Of a DNA stretch of 64,000 nt, positions 1 through 7,979 are shown one piece after another. Numbering within the stretch: position 1 is the stretch's first letter; every line of letters starts with the position of its first letter. Position numbers and translations under genes: made by a program. A model generated the notes under the pieces. That model did not search any database. It was not told the DNA's origin and saw nothing but the letters and a program-made list of their open reading frames with translations. Source of the stretch: Cupriavidus sp. U2 (GTDB lineage Bacteria > Pseudomonadota > Gammaproteobacteria > Burkholderiales > Burkholderiaceae); assembly GCF_009663685.2 (NCBI RefSeq), contig NZ_RCOG02000024.1, positions 79,976 through 143,975 on the forward strand. Reading direction: 5' to 3'.

Positions 1-622
1 TGGGCATCGTCACGGCGGCGTCCAGCAGGCGCTTGACCTCGGCGTGGGTATCCAGCTCGGACACGCTGTCGAGTGCCTGCGCGGGCGGCGCCGGAGGCAG
101 CGTCTCGTCGAACAGCTTCACCAGCGCGGCGGCGCCGTCGCGCTTGACGGCCACGGTCTGCACCACGGGCACACCCAGCGCCCGCGACAGCGCATCGCGG
201 TCGATCACGATGCCACGGCGTGCCGCCGAATCGCTCATGTTGAGCACCACCACCATGGGCAGGCCCAGGCGGCGCAGTTCCAGCACGAAGCGCAGGTGCA
301 GGCGCAGGTTGGTGGCGTCGACCACCGACACCAGCAGGTCGGGCCTCACCTCGCCGGCACGCTGGCCCATGCAGACCTCGCGCGTGATGGCTTCGTCCAG
401 GCTGGCCGAATGCAGGCTGTACGCGCCGGGCAGATCCAGGATGCGCACGGTGCGGCCGGCCGGCGAGACGAACTGGCCTTCCTTGCGCTCGACGGTCACG
501 CCGGCGTAGTTGGCCACCTTCTGGCGGCTGCCGGTGAGGCGGTTGAACAGTGCGGTCTTGCCGCAATTGGGGTTGCCTACCAGCGCGATGCGCAAGGCGG
601 AGGCATTCTGGGCAACTGACAT
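1..622 (-). CDS. feoB: Ferrous iron transporter FeoB, N-terminal part (truncated by window edge)
   Basis: FeoB is the inner-membrane Fe(II) permease with an N-terminal cytosolic GTPase. Only the first 207 codons are present; the frame stays open to base 1. The G domain is clear: P-loop GNPNCGKT at residues 16-23, the G3 motif DLPG in DLPGAYSLHSASLDE, and the G4 motif NMSD (NxxD). The ATG at 622-620 starts MSVAQNAS. It lies 33 bp after the feoA stop on the same strand, so feoA-feoB is an operon. The membrane permease half lies outside the window. Confidence 0.95.
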   Translation of the reverse strand, partial: MSVAQNASALRIALVGNPNCGKTALFNRLTGSRQKVANYAGVTVERKEGQFVSPAGRTVRILDLPGAYSLHSASLDEAITREVCMGQRAGEVRPDLLVSVVDATNLRLHLRFVLELRRLGLPMVVVLNMSDSAARRGIVIDRDALSRALGVPVVQTVAVKRDGAAALVKLFDETLPPAPPAQALDSVSELDTHAEVKRLLDAAVTMP

Positions 623-655
623 GATGGGATAGGGTCAGGCGACGCGCGGGGGCCG

Positions 656-991
656 TCAGGCGATGCGCTGGGCGTCGGAATCGGAAGCGTCGGTCGTATC
701 GGCCGTCCTGGCCATATCGGCCTGGCCTGCCGGCGCGATGCGCGACACGGTGGCGGTGGCCACCTCCACGGCAATCCGGTCGGCCTCCGAGCGGCGCAGT
801 GCAAAGCGCGTGTAGCCTACCTGAGCAACCAACGGATCCTTGCCGAACGGGCCGAAGGTGACAATCTGCACGGATTCGCCGGGCACGAAGCCAAGATCGC
901 GCAGGCGTCGCGCAACAGGGTCGCCAGGGGTGGCATCGTCCACCGATTTCACGATGGCGACCGTGCGCCGGGGCAGTTCAGACAACCGCAT
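656..991 (-). CDS. feoA: Ferrous iron transport protein A
   Basis: FeoA is a small SH3-like cytosolic protein needed for full FeoB activity. The 111-residue product begins MRLSELPRRTV and contains the family pattern: a hydrophobic strand, then RRLRDLGFVPGESVQI, then a C-terminal VEVATATVSRI strand. It has an Ala/Asp-rich tail that is longer than in the usual 75-85 residue FeoA. An in-frame upstream ATG at 1108 exists, but the extra 39 residues do not look like FeoA, so 991 is chosen. It is transcribed just ahead of feoB. Confidence 0.92.
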   Translation of the reverse strand: MRLSELPRRTVAIVKSVDDATPGDPVARRLRDLGFVPGESVQIVTFGPFGKDPLVAQVGYTRFALRRSEADRIAVEVATATVSRIAPAGQADMARTADTTDASDSDAQRIA

Positions 992-1054
992 ATGCTTCCA
1001 GTCCAAGGGCGGGATCGCCGCCGCGCGGCAGGGAAAATCCTGCTGGGTACGTAA

Positions 1055-1073
1055 ATAGAAATCGTTCTCGATT
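1055..1073 (-). promoter_or_regulatory. Weak Fur-box-like inverted sequence upstream of feoA
   Basis: On the minus strand the core reads CGAGAAC-G-ATTTCTA, which matches 8 of 14 positions of the 7-1-7 Fur consensus TGATAAT-N-ATTATCA. It lies about 65-80 bp upstream of the feoA start, where an iron-responsive operator would be expected. The match is poor compared with the Fur palindrome near 63.1 kb, so it is only a candidate. Confidence 0.25.
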
Positions 1074-1136
1074 GTATAGCATCCGCGCCATTTGCGCGCT
1101 GAAGCCACACCGTTGTCAGCTGTATGTCATATGGAC

Positions 1137-1163
1137 GGAATAATTCGCCCTGCCGGACGTTTA
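1137..1163 (+). promoter_or_regulatory. Candidate ECF-type autoregulatory promoter
   Basis: GGAAT at 1137-1141 is separated by 16 bp from CGTTTA at 1158-1163. This is the usual layout of ECF sigma promoters (GGAAC/T-N16-CGT). It lies 47 bp ahead of the ECF sigma gene starting at 1210. These sigma factors commonly activate their own operon, but no second copy of the motif was found to confirm the specificity. Confidence 0.3.
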
Positions 1164-1209
1164 CCAGGTAACCACTCTCTCGGACCGCCCTCCGCCGCCC
1201 CCCAAACCG

Positions 1210-1728
1210 ATGGACAACGATTTCTCAGACGATGCGCTGCGCGAAGTGATCCCGAGGCTGCGCCGCTTTGCGGTGTCGCTGACGCGCAACGAGGCCAGCG
1301 CGGACGACCTGGTGCAGGCGTGCCTGGAACGCGCGCTGTCGCGCCGTGTGACGCGGCGTGACGGCGGCGACCTGCGCGCCTGGCTGTTTTCGATCCTCTA
1401 CCGGCTGTTCCTCGACGGCCAGCGCCGCGCCAGGCGGTACGCGGGCCTGCTGACGCTGTTCGGCGTGGGCAGTGACGAAGACAGCGCCCCCTCCACCGAA
1501 GATGTGGTGCTGACCCGCTCGGCGCTCGATAACTTCAACCAGTTGTCAGCCGAACAGCGCGCGCTGCTGATGCTGGTCACGGTGGAGGGGCTTAGCTACC
1601 AGGAGGCCGCCGATGCGCTCGACGTGCCCATCGGCACCGTGATGTCTCGCATCTCGCGGGCGCGCAAGGCCCTGCGCGAACTCACCGACGGCAAGGTCGT
1701 CCATTCTCCCCTGCAGGTGCTCAAATGA
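1210..1728 (+). CDS. ECF-family RNA polymerase sigma factor
   Basis: A 172-residue extracytoplasmic-function sigma factor. Region 2 is at about residues 10-75 (ASADDLVQACLERAL, then LRAWLFSILYRLFLDGQRR). Region 4 is at about 112-160 (LSAEQRALLMLVTVEGLSYQEAADAL followed by the helix-turn-helix VPIGTVMSRISRARKAL). Its stop overlaps the start of the next gene by 4 bp (ATGA), so the two are translationally coupled with a membrane anti-sigma factor. The inducing signal is unknown. The divergent feoAB neighbours could be coincidental. Confidence 0.93.
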   Translation: MDNDFSDDALREVIPRLRRFAVSLTRNEASADDLVQACLERALSRRVTRRDGGDLRAWLFSILYRLFLDGQRRARRYAGLLTLFGVGSDEDSAPSTEDVVLTRSALDNFNQLSAEQRALLMLVTVEGLSYQEAADALDVPIGTVMSRISRARKALRELTDGKVVHSPLQVLK

Positions 1729-2492
1729 ATACCCTGATGCCCACCGAACCGGAACTGCACGCCTACGTCGATGGCGAACTGGACGAAACGCGCCGGCTGC
1801 AGATCGACGCACTGATTGCCAGCCACCCGGACCTGGCGCGCGAAGTGCAGGAGATCCGGCTCGACATGCAACGCCTGCGCGCCAGCATGGAGCCGCCCCC
1901 GGCCGACACGCCGGCCCGACTCGATCCGTTCCGCATCCGCCGCGGCCTGCGCGACCGCATGCGGCACCGCGCGGCCATCGCCGCGTCGCTGGTCATGGCG
2001 CTGGCCGTGGGCGGCATGGGCGGGTGGCAGTCGCGCGAGCTGGCGCTGCGCCAGAGCTATCCGCCGATGGCCGATGCGATGTCGGCCTATCGGCTGTTCG
2101 CGGTCAGCGCCACGCCGCAGATGGTCGATGTGAAGGTCGATGGCACGGCCGCCGACGCGCGCGAACTGCAGTCATGGCTGAATCGCCATTTCGTGCAGCC
2201 GGCCCCGCTGCCCGATTTTTCGACCTACGGGTTTCATCCCGTGGGTGGCCGCCTGATGTCGACCGAACAAGGCCCCGCGGCGATGATCCTGTACCGGAAC
2301 CCGCAGATGCAGGCCATCGTTTACTACGTGCGGCCGCAGGGCGATCTACGCCTGCGTAACGGGTCGCGCACCGAAGGCAACCTGATGGCCCAGTACTGGC
2401 GCAATGGCCGGTATCTATATGCGGTGGTCAGTCCGACCGACAATCCGGCCGCGCTGCCCGTGCAGCGCGCCGTTGCGCCGGGCGATACCTGA
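1725..2492 (+). CDS. Membrane anti-sigma factor
   Basis: A 255-residue single-pass membrane protein. The N-terminal cytosolic part carries the anti-sigma-like segment ELHAYVDGELDETRRLQIDALI (residues 10-31). The expected HxxxCxxC zinc-binding motif is missing: the protein has no cysteine at all. One membrane helix lies at about residues 82-101. The roughly 150-residue periplasmic part includes FHPVGGRLM and a C-terminal YLYAVVSP, a layout seen in many betaproteobacterial anti-sigma factors. It overlaps the sigma gene by 4 bp and is followed by a strong terminator. Probable role: holding the sigma factor inactive until an envelope signal arrives. Confidence 0.85.
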   Translation: MNTLMPTEPELHAYVDGELDETRRLQIDALIASHPDLAREVQEIRLDMQRLRASMEPPPADTPARLDPFRIRRGLRDRMRHRAAIAASLVMALAVGGMGGWQSRELALRQSYPPMADAMSAYRLFAVSATPQMVDVKVDGTAADARELQSWLNRHFVQPAPLPDFSTYGFHPVGGRLMSTEQGPAAMILYRNPQMQAIVYYVRPQGDLRLRNGSRTEGNLMAQYWRNGRYLYAVVSPTDNPAALPVQRAVAPGDT

Positions 2493-2651
2493 ACCATGCC
2501 GGTTAATGCTAGGGATTACCCCGAAGGGAGCCCGAATCCGCGGCGTAATCGCCATTTGGTCGTCGAATAACACAATTGCGGTATTGGTACGGCGCACGCC
2601 CCGGGCCTAAGCTTCACGCACGCTGAACACCCCGTTCCACGCGTACTTCAT

Positions 2652-2686
2652 AGCCACTGGCCCCTGGGCCGGTGGCTTTTTCTTTT
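2652..2686 (+). terminator. Intrinsic terminator after the ECF sigma/anti-sigma operon
   Basis: The stem AGCCAC-T-GGCCC pairs with GGGCC-G-GTGGCT across a CT loop and is followed by a T-rich tract (TTTTTCTTTT). It lies 160 bp after the anti-sigma stop and just before the convergent LysR gene ends. Confidence 0.85.
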
Positions 2687-2708
2687 GCCCCGGGCTGGCC
2701 TTCCCCAG

Positions 2709-3599
2709 CTAGACGCCGGCCTGCGCGGCCGCCCTGACCGTCGCCACGAAGTGATCGCGTGCGGGATGATCGGGCGCCTGCTTCCACACGCAATAGACCT
2801 CCGAAGGCACCGTGGCGTCGGCCAGCGGCCGGAACGCTGCCCCCGCCATGCCGGACCGCGCCATGGCTGCCGGCACCACGGCCACCCCCATGCCCTGCGA
2901 CACCAGCGACACCACCGACAACCAGTGGCGCACCTCGTGCCGGATACGCGGATAGAAGCCATGTGCGGCGCACATGTCGAAGATGCGGCTGTAATAGTCG
3001 GGCGAGGCCTTGCGCGAAAACAGCACGAACGGCTCGCCGCGCAGGTCGGTCAGGGCCACCGTATCGCTGGCGGTCAGCCGGTGGTCGGCTGGCATGCAGC
3101 AGACGAACGGCTCGGCATGCGCCAGCGTGGCCGCCAGTTCATCGGGCACCCGGCTGGTGTGGACAAAGCCCGCATCGAGCTCGCCATGCAGCAGGGCGTC
3201 GATCTGTTCCTGCGAATTGAGTTCGGTCAGCGCCACGTGGATGCCCGGATAGCGGCGCTGGAATTCCTGCAGCCGCTGCGGCAACCCGCGATACAGCATC
3301 GACCCGACAAAGCCCACCCGCAGGCGGCCCACCGCGCCAGCCTCGATCTCGCGCGCCAGCAGCCGCGCCGATTCGGCCTGCGCCAGCAAGGCGATAGCCG
3401 ATTCCTGAAATGCCCGGCCGGCGGCGGTCAGGCGCACGCCCCGACTGTCGCGCTCGAACAGACGGGCACCCACGGACGCTTCGAGCTGCTGGATATTGAG
3501 CGATAGCGGCGGCTGTGAAATCGACAGGCGCCGGGCGGCGCGGCCGAAGTGCAGTTCCTCGGCCAGTACGAGGAAGTAACGCAGGTGGCGGAATTCCAT
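2709..3599 (-). CDS. LysR-family transcriptional regulator
   Basis: A 296-residue LysR regulator. The winged helix-turn-helix is at residues 1-60 (MEFRHLRYFLVLAEELHFGRAA, then SISQPPLSLNIQQLE), followed by a type 2 periplasmic-binding-like effector domain. The LHFGRAA...QPPLS signature resembles the BenM/CatM group, which senses aromatic or acyl catabolites. It is divergent from the acyl-CoA dehydrogenase, Bug receptor and CoA-transferase genes, and two palindromes in the shared gap fit its operator, so it probably controls that cluster. The effector is unknown. Confidence 0.92.
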   Translation of the reverse strand: MEFRHLRYFLVLAEELHFGRAARRLSISQPPLSLNIQQLEASVGARLFERDSRGVRLTAAGRAFQESAIALLAQAESARLLAREIEAGAVGRLRVGFVGSMLYRGLPQRLQEFQRRYPGIHVALTELNSQEQIDALLHGELDAGFVHTSRVPDELAATLAHAEPFVCCMPADHRLTASDTVALTDLRGEPFVLFSRKASPDYYSRIFDMCAAHGFYPRIRHEVRHWLSVVSLVSQGMGVAVVPAAMARSGMAGAAFRPLADATVPSEVYCVWKQAPDHPARDHFVATVRAAAQAGV

Positions 3600-3603
3600 G
3601 GCG

Positions 3604-3642
3604 ATACAAATTTTGTATTGATCAAGCCAATTTTAGAATTGG
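3604..3642. promoter_or_regulatory. LysR operator pair between regulator and catabolic genes
   Basis: Two inverted repeats sit between the divergent starts. ATAC-N7-GTAT at 3604-3618 has the classic T-N11-A LysR geometry and is almost perfectly symmetrical. CCAATT-N4-AATTGG at 3627-3642 is a perfect 6-bp-arm palindrome. Their centres are about 23 bp apart, about two helical turns, consistent with recognition and activation sites bound by one tetramer. Confidence 0.55.
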
Positions 3643-3725
3643 ACGCGAATCGCTGGCCACCAAATAATGGATCCCAAACCATCCCGCCCGCCGTTCCGCA
3701 GGGCAGGGAGCAACGGAGACACCGC

Positions 3726-5537
3726 ATGCCGACCAGCGCCACCCGCCCCGCCGCATCGCAACCCGCGCGAGATTCCCGGCCTGACGCACAGCCAGATGCC
3801 CATCCGGTGCCCGACCGCCATGGATCTAGCCTGTTCACGGCCGACCCCGACCTGCGGGCGCTGCTGCCGCTGTACCTGCCGGCCGACCTGTTCAATCACC
3901 TGCTGCCGCACCTGGAGCGCATGGGCGCGCTGGCCGGCGGCGTGCTAGACGAACTGGCCAACGTGGCCGACCACGCGCCGCCGACGCTGTCGCACCGGAC
4001 GCGCACGGGGCTGGACGGCCAGCGCATCCACAAGCATCCGGCCTACGTCGAACTGGAACGCGTGGCGTTCTCGGAATTCGGCCTGGCCGCCGCGTCGCAT
4101 CGTGGCGGAGTGCTGGGCTGGGACAAGCCGATGCCGCCGGCAGCCAAGTACGCGCTGACCTATCTGTTCGTGCAGGCCGAATTCGGCCTGTGCTGCCCGC
4201 TGTCGATGACCGATTCGCTGACGCGCACGCTGCGCAAGTTCGGCGCCCCGGCGCTGGTGGACCGATTCCTGCCGAACCTGACCACGCAGGTGTTCGACGA
4301 CCTGTACCAGGGCGCGATGTTCATGACCGAACAGGGTGCCGGCTCCGATGTGGCCGCCACGGCCACGCGGGCGATCCGCGACGACAGCGCCGAAGGCGGC
4401 TGGCGGCTGGTGGGCGACAAGTGGTTCTGCTCCAACCCCGACGCCGCACTGGCCATGGTGCTGGCGCGCGTCGAAGAGGCCGATGGCACGGCCGTGGACG
4501 GCATCAAGGGCGTGTCGCTGTTTCTGCTGCCGCGCACGCTGGCCGATGGCAGCGCCAACCACTACCGCATCATCCGTCTCAAGGACAAGCTTGGCACGCG
4601 ATCGATGGCCAGCGGCGAAATCCGTCTGGAAGGCGCGCACGCGCACCTGGTGGGCGAACTGGGCCGTGGCTTCGTGCAGATGGCCGACATGATCAACAAC
4701 TCGCGGCTGTCCAATGGCGTGCGGGCGGCCGGCCTGATGCGCCGCGCGCTGACCGAGGGCCAGTTCATCGCCCGCGAGCGCCGCGCCTTTGGCAAGCGGC
4801 TGGCCGACATGCCGCTGATGCGCCGCCAGTTGCTCAAGCTCACGCTGCCCACCGAGCAGGCCCGCACGATGGTGTTCCAGACCGCCGAGGCGCTGCGCCG
4901 AGCCGACGCGGGCGAGGCCGACGCCTATCCGCTGATGCGCATCCTGACGCCGCTGATCAAGTTCCGCGCCTGCCGCGACGCCCGCAAGGTGACCGGCGAT
5001 GCGATGGAGATTCGCGGCGGCTGCGGGTACATCGAGGAATGGAGCGATCCGCGCCTGGTGCGCGACGCCCATCTGGGATCGATCTGGGAAGGCACCAGCA
5101 ATATCGTCGCACTCGACGTGCTGCGCGCCATCCGCCGCGAAGGCTCGCTGCCGGTGCTGCAGGCGCATCTGGCCGGTCTGCTGCAGGACACGCCGCTGCA
5201 GGCGCAGGCGCGCGACGTCTTTGCCGCGGCCATCGCCAACGCCGCCGGACTGGCCGCGCGGGCAGCCGATGCCGGTGCCGATGGCGACGTGCTGGCCCGC
5301 CAGGCCGCGTCGGCCCTGTACCACGTGACCAGTGCCGTCGCCATGGCCTGGGAAGCGGGCCGGATCGGCTCGGTGCGTCGCATGCGCCTGGCGCAACTGG
5401 TGCTCGTCCATCGCGTGCTGCCACAAGACCCGCTGGGCGGCGGCACCGAACCCGACTGGCTGGCCGATACCGTGGCCCCGCCCGCCGATGGCGTGGTGCG
5501 CGCCGCCGGTCCGGTCGATCAGGTCAACGTGTTCTGA
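3726..5537 (+). CDS. Acyl-CoA dehydrogenase family flavoprotein
   Basis: A 603-residue FAD-dependent acyl-CoA dehydrogenase, longer than the usual 380. Features are an extended N-terminal part (to about residue 130), an FAD/substrate core with MTEQGAGSDV (the TE-GAGSD motif), and the C-terminal signature GGCGYIEEWSDPRLVRDAH, then WEGTSNI. The length and layout resemble the AidB/FadE-like branch, but the substrate cannot be read from sequence. The frame is open from 3549, inside the divergent promoter region. The ATG at 3726 follows GGGAGCAACGGAGAC and is the likely start. It leads a + strand unit with the Bug receptor and CoA-transferase. Confidence 0.9.
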   Translation: MPTSATRPAASQPARDSRPDAQPDAHPVPDRHGSSLFTADPDLRALLPLYLPADLFNHLLPHLERMGALAGGVLDELANVADHAPPTLSHRTRTGLDGQRIHKHPAYVELERVAFSEFGLAAASHRGGVLGWDKPMPPAAKYALTYLFVQAEFGLCCPLSMTDSLTRTLRKFGAPALVDRFLPNLTTQVFDDLYQGAMFMTEQGAGSDVAATATRAIRDDSAEGGWRLVGDKWFCSNPDAALAMVLARVEEADGTAVDGIKGVSLFLLPRTLADGSANHYRIIRLKDKLGTRSMASGEIRLEGAHAHLVGELGRGFVQMADMINNSRLSNGVRAAGLMRRALTEGQFIARERRAFGKRLADMPLMRRQLLKLTLPTEQARTMVFQTAEALRRADAGEADAYPLMRILTPLIKFRACRDARKVTGDAMEIRGGCGYIEEWSDPRLVRDAHLGSIWEGTSNIVALDVLRAIRREGSLPVLQAHLAGLLQDTPLQAQARDVFAAAIANAAGLAARAADAGADGDVLARQAASALYHVTSAVAMAWEAGRIGSVRRMRLAQLVLVHRVLPQDPLGGGTEPDWLADTVAPPADGVVRAAGPVDQVNVF

Positions 5538-5627
5538 CGTTCCGCAGTCTGCTGTTCCTGAACGGGCGCGCGCCACCCACCCGAATCGCGCGCCCGATAT
5601 AAAAAGCTTCACCGGAGACAACGCATC

Positions 5628-6626
5628 ATGCCCCAATGGCACCGCCGCGCGGCCCTGGCCGCATTTGCCTCGATGGCCGCCTGCACACTGCTTGCAGCGG
5701 CCACCCCTGCCTTCGCGCAGAAGGATTTCCCGAGCAAGCCCATCATGCTGGTGGTGACCTACCCGCCTGGCGGCCCCACCGATGCGATGGCCCGCACGCT
5801 GGCCGCCGCGCTGAAGAACAGCCTGGGCCAGCCCGTGGTGGTGGAAAACCGCGCCGGTGCGGGCGGCAACATCGGTGCCGAGGTGGTGGCGCGGGCCGAG
5901 CCCGATGGCTACACGCTGATGTTCGGCACATCGGCGCCGCTGGCGATCAACGTGAGTCTGTATCGCAAGATCAACTACGACCCGGTCAAGAGCTTCACGC
6001 CGGTGATCCAGATTGGCCAGTTGCCCAATGTGCTGGTGGTGAATCCGGCCGTGCCGGCCAGGAACGTGCAGGAGCTGATTGCCTATGGCAAGGCGCATCC
6101 GGGCAAGCTTAGCTACGCGTCGTCGGGCAACGGGGCGTCGTCGCACCTGGCCGGCGTGCTGTTCAACAACCTGGCGGGCACCGACTTCCAGCACGTGCCG
6201 TACAAGGGCACCGGCCCCGCGCTGAACGATCTGCTGGGCGGGCAGGTGAGCATGACCTTCACCGACGTGCTGACCGCGCTGCCATTCATCAAGAGCGGCA
6301 AGGTGCGCGCGCTGGGCGTGACCACCAAGGGCCGCTCGCAGGCGCTGCCCGATGTGCCGACCGTGGCTGAACAGGGTGTTGCCGGGTTCGATGTTTCGGT
6401 ATTCTTTGGCGTGGTGGCACCGGCGGGCACGCCCGCTGCCGTCATCGGCAAGCTGAACCATGCGTTCGCCGATGCGCTGCAGCAGCCCGAAGTCCGCAAG
6501 ACGCTGCTGGCGCAGGGGCTGGAACTGGCGCCGTCCACGTCGCCGGAACAGCTGGGCAACTTCGTCAAGGCCGAGGTCGGCAAGTGGCGTACCGTCGTGC
6601 AGAAATCCGGCGCACAGCTGGACTGA
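5628..6626 (+). CDS. Bug/TctC-type tripartite tricarboxylate receptor (periplasmic)
   Basis: A 332-residue extracytoplasmic solute receptor. The signal peptide ends AATPAFA before QKDFPSKP. The family core follows: YPPGGPTDAMAR, VVVENRAGAGGNIGAE, PDGYTLMFG and VPYKGTGPAL. These receptors are hugely expanded in Burkholderiales and bind carboxylates. Most are encoded without their TctAB membrane partners, as here. It lies between an acyl-CoA dehydrogenase and a CoA-transferase gene, so it probably captures the acid that those enzymes process. The ligand is not identifiable. Confidence 0.93.
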   Translation: MPQWHRRAALAAFASMAACTLLAAATPAFAQKDFPSKPIMLVVTYPPGGPTDAMARTLAAALKNSLGQPVVVENRAGAGGNIGAEVVARAEPDGYTLMFGTSAPLAINVSLYRKINYDPVKSFTPVIQIGQLPNVLVVNPAVPARNVQELIAYGKAHPGKLSYASSGNGASSHLAGVLFNNLAGTDFQHVPYKGTGPALNDLLGGQVSMTFTDVLTALPFIKSGKVRALGVTTKGRSQALPDVPTVAEQGVAGFDVSVFFGVVAPAGTPAAVIGKLNHAFADALQQPEVRKTLLAQGLELAPSTSPEQLGNFVKAEVGKWRTVVQKSGAQLD

Positions 6627-6657
6627 CATCACGACAACAGCATCACAAGGAAGAGAC

Positions 6658-7824
6658 ATGACGCCATCCCAAACCGGCACCAGCAGCAAGAGCAGCACGA
6701 GCGGCGCGCTGGCCGGCATCCGCGTAGTGGATTTGTCACGCATCCTGGGCGGCCCGTTCTGCGGGCAGATCCTGGGAGATCACGGCGCCGACGTGCTCAA
6801 GATCGAACCGCCGCAGGGCGACGACACGCGCACCTGGGGGCCGCCGTTCCGCGACGGCGTGGCGTCGTACTACTTCGGCCTGAACCGCAACAAGCGCGTG
6901 ATGAAGCTGGACCTGAGCGCCGACGCCGACCGCGCGGTGCTGCTGGCCCTGCTGGCCGATGCCGATGTGCTGGTCGAGAATTTCAAGACCGGCACGATGG
7001 AGAAATGGGGGCTGGGCTACGACGCGCTGTCGCAGCGTTTTCCGCGCCTGGTGCATTGCCGCGTGTCGGGCTTCGGTGCCGATGGCCCGCTGGGCGGCCT
7101 GCCCGGCTACGACGCCGCCATCCAGGCGATGGCCGGCATCATGAGCATCAATGGCGAACCCGACCGCGACCCGCTGCGCGTGGGTTTGCCGGTGGTCGAC
7201 ATGGTGACGGGCCTGAACGCGGCGCTCGGCGTGCTGCTGGCGCTGCAGGAGCGCGAGCGCAGCGGGCGCGGACAGTTCGTCGAGGCGGCGCTGTATGACT
7301 CCGGCCTGTCGCTGCTGCATCCGCACGCGGCCAACTGGTTCATGAGCGGCAAGACGCCGGGCCGCACCGGCAACGCGCATCCCAACATCTACCCGTACGA
7401 CACGGTGGCCACGGCGACCGATCCGATCTTCCTGGCGGTGGGCAACGACCGGCAGTTCCGTATCTTCTGCGAGCACATCGGCGTGGCGGAACTGGCCGAC
7501 GACGAACGCTTTGCCACGGCCGGTGCGCGCTCGGTCAACCGGGCGCAGCTCAAGGGCACGCTGGAATCGAAGCTGGCCGCGTGGGACGGCAAGGCGCTGG
7601 CCGACGAACTGTCGGCGGCCGGCGTACCGTGCGCGCCCGTGCTGTCGGTGCCCGACGCGCTGACGCATCCGCACACCGCGCACCGCGAGATGGTGGTGGA
7701 AATGCCTGGCGGCTACAAGGGCCTGGGCGCCCCGGTCAAGCTGAGCCGCACGCCGGCCACGTACCGGTATGCGCCGCTGACGGAGGGTAATGCGTTCCTG
7801 CCGAGAGAAGCGGCGAACGATTGA
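6658..7824 (+). CDS. CaiB/BaiF-type CoA-transferase (family III)
   Basis: A 388-residue family III CoA-transferase, moving CoA between acids through an aspartyl intermediate. Signatures are LAGIRVVDLSRILGGPFCGQ near the N-terminus, DHGADVLKIEPPQGDDTR, and EAALYDSGLSLL, where Asp214 is the probable catalytic aspartate. The ATG at 6658 follows AAGGAAGAGAC, a good ribosome-binding site, and lies 31 bp after the Bug gene. Together with the dehydrogenase it suggests activation and oxidation of an imported acid. Confidence 0.92.
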   Translation: MTPSQTGTSSKSSTSGALAGIRVVDLSRILGGPFCGQILGDHGADVLKIEPPQGDDTRTWGPPFRDGVASYYFGLNRNKRVMKLDLSADADRAVLLALLADADVLVENFKTGTMEKWGLGYDALSQRFPRLVHCRVSGFGADGPLGGLPGYDAAIQAMAGIMSINGEPDRDPLRVGLPVVDMVTGLNAALGVLLALQERERSGRGQFVEAALYDSGLSLLHPHAANWFMSGKTPGRTGNAHPNIYPYDTVATATDPIFLAVGNDRQFRIFCEHIGVAELADDERFATAGARSVNRAQLKGTLESKLAAWDGKALADELSAAGVPCAPVLSVPDALTHPHTAHREMVVEMPGGYKGLGAPVKLSRTPATYRYAPLTEGNAFLPREAAND

Positions 7825-7835
7825 GGTGGCTGTTG

Positions 7836-7959
7836 CTCCCCTCTCCCGCACAGCGGGAGAGGGTTGGGGGAGAGGGCCGGCAGTTCAAACAACGGCAAAT
7901 CGCAATGTGAACCTCAACGCCCTCTCCCCCACCCCTCTCCCATAAATGGGCGAGGGGAG
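7836..7959. repeat. GC-rich inverted-repeat element between convergent genes
   Basis: The two arms, 7836-7877 and 7918-7959, are related as inverted copies: GGGTTGGGGGAGAGGGC faces GCCCTCTCCCCCACCC across about 41 bp. Each arm also folds on itself, for example CCCTCTCCCGC-ACA-GCGGGAGAGGG. Purine-rich GGGAGAGGG elements of this kind recur between genes in many GC-rich proteobacteria. This one fills the gap between the convergent CoA-transferase and lldP genes and may act as a bidirectional terminator. Confidence 0.6.
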
Positions 7960-7979
7960 CGCATAACAAGCGGTGTCGC

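Noticed and set aside
1055..1073. A firm Fur box for feoAB
   Set aside because: Only 8 of 14 consensus positions match, so it is listed only as a weak candidate.
3549..3725. Extended start of the acyl-CoA dehydrogenase at 3549
   Set aside because: It would begin inside the divergent LysR coding region and operator palindromes.
3945..6743. Long open frame of 932 codons on the minus strand
   Set aside because: It runs antisense to the acyl-CoA dehydrogenase and Bug genes, has His/Arg/Gln-rich composition typical of antisense reading of GC-rich genes, and matches no domain.
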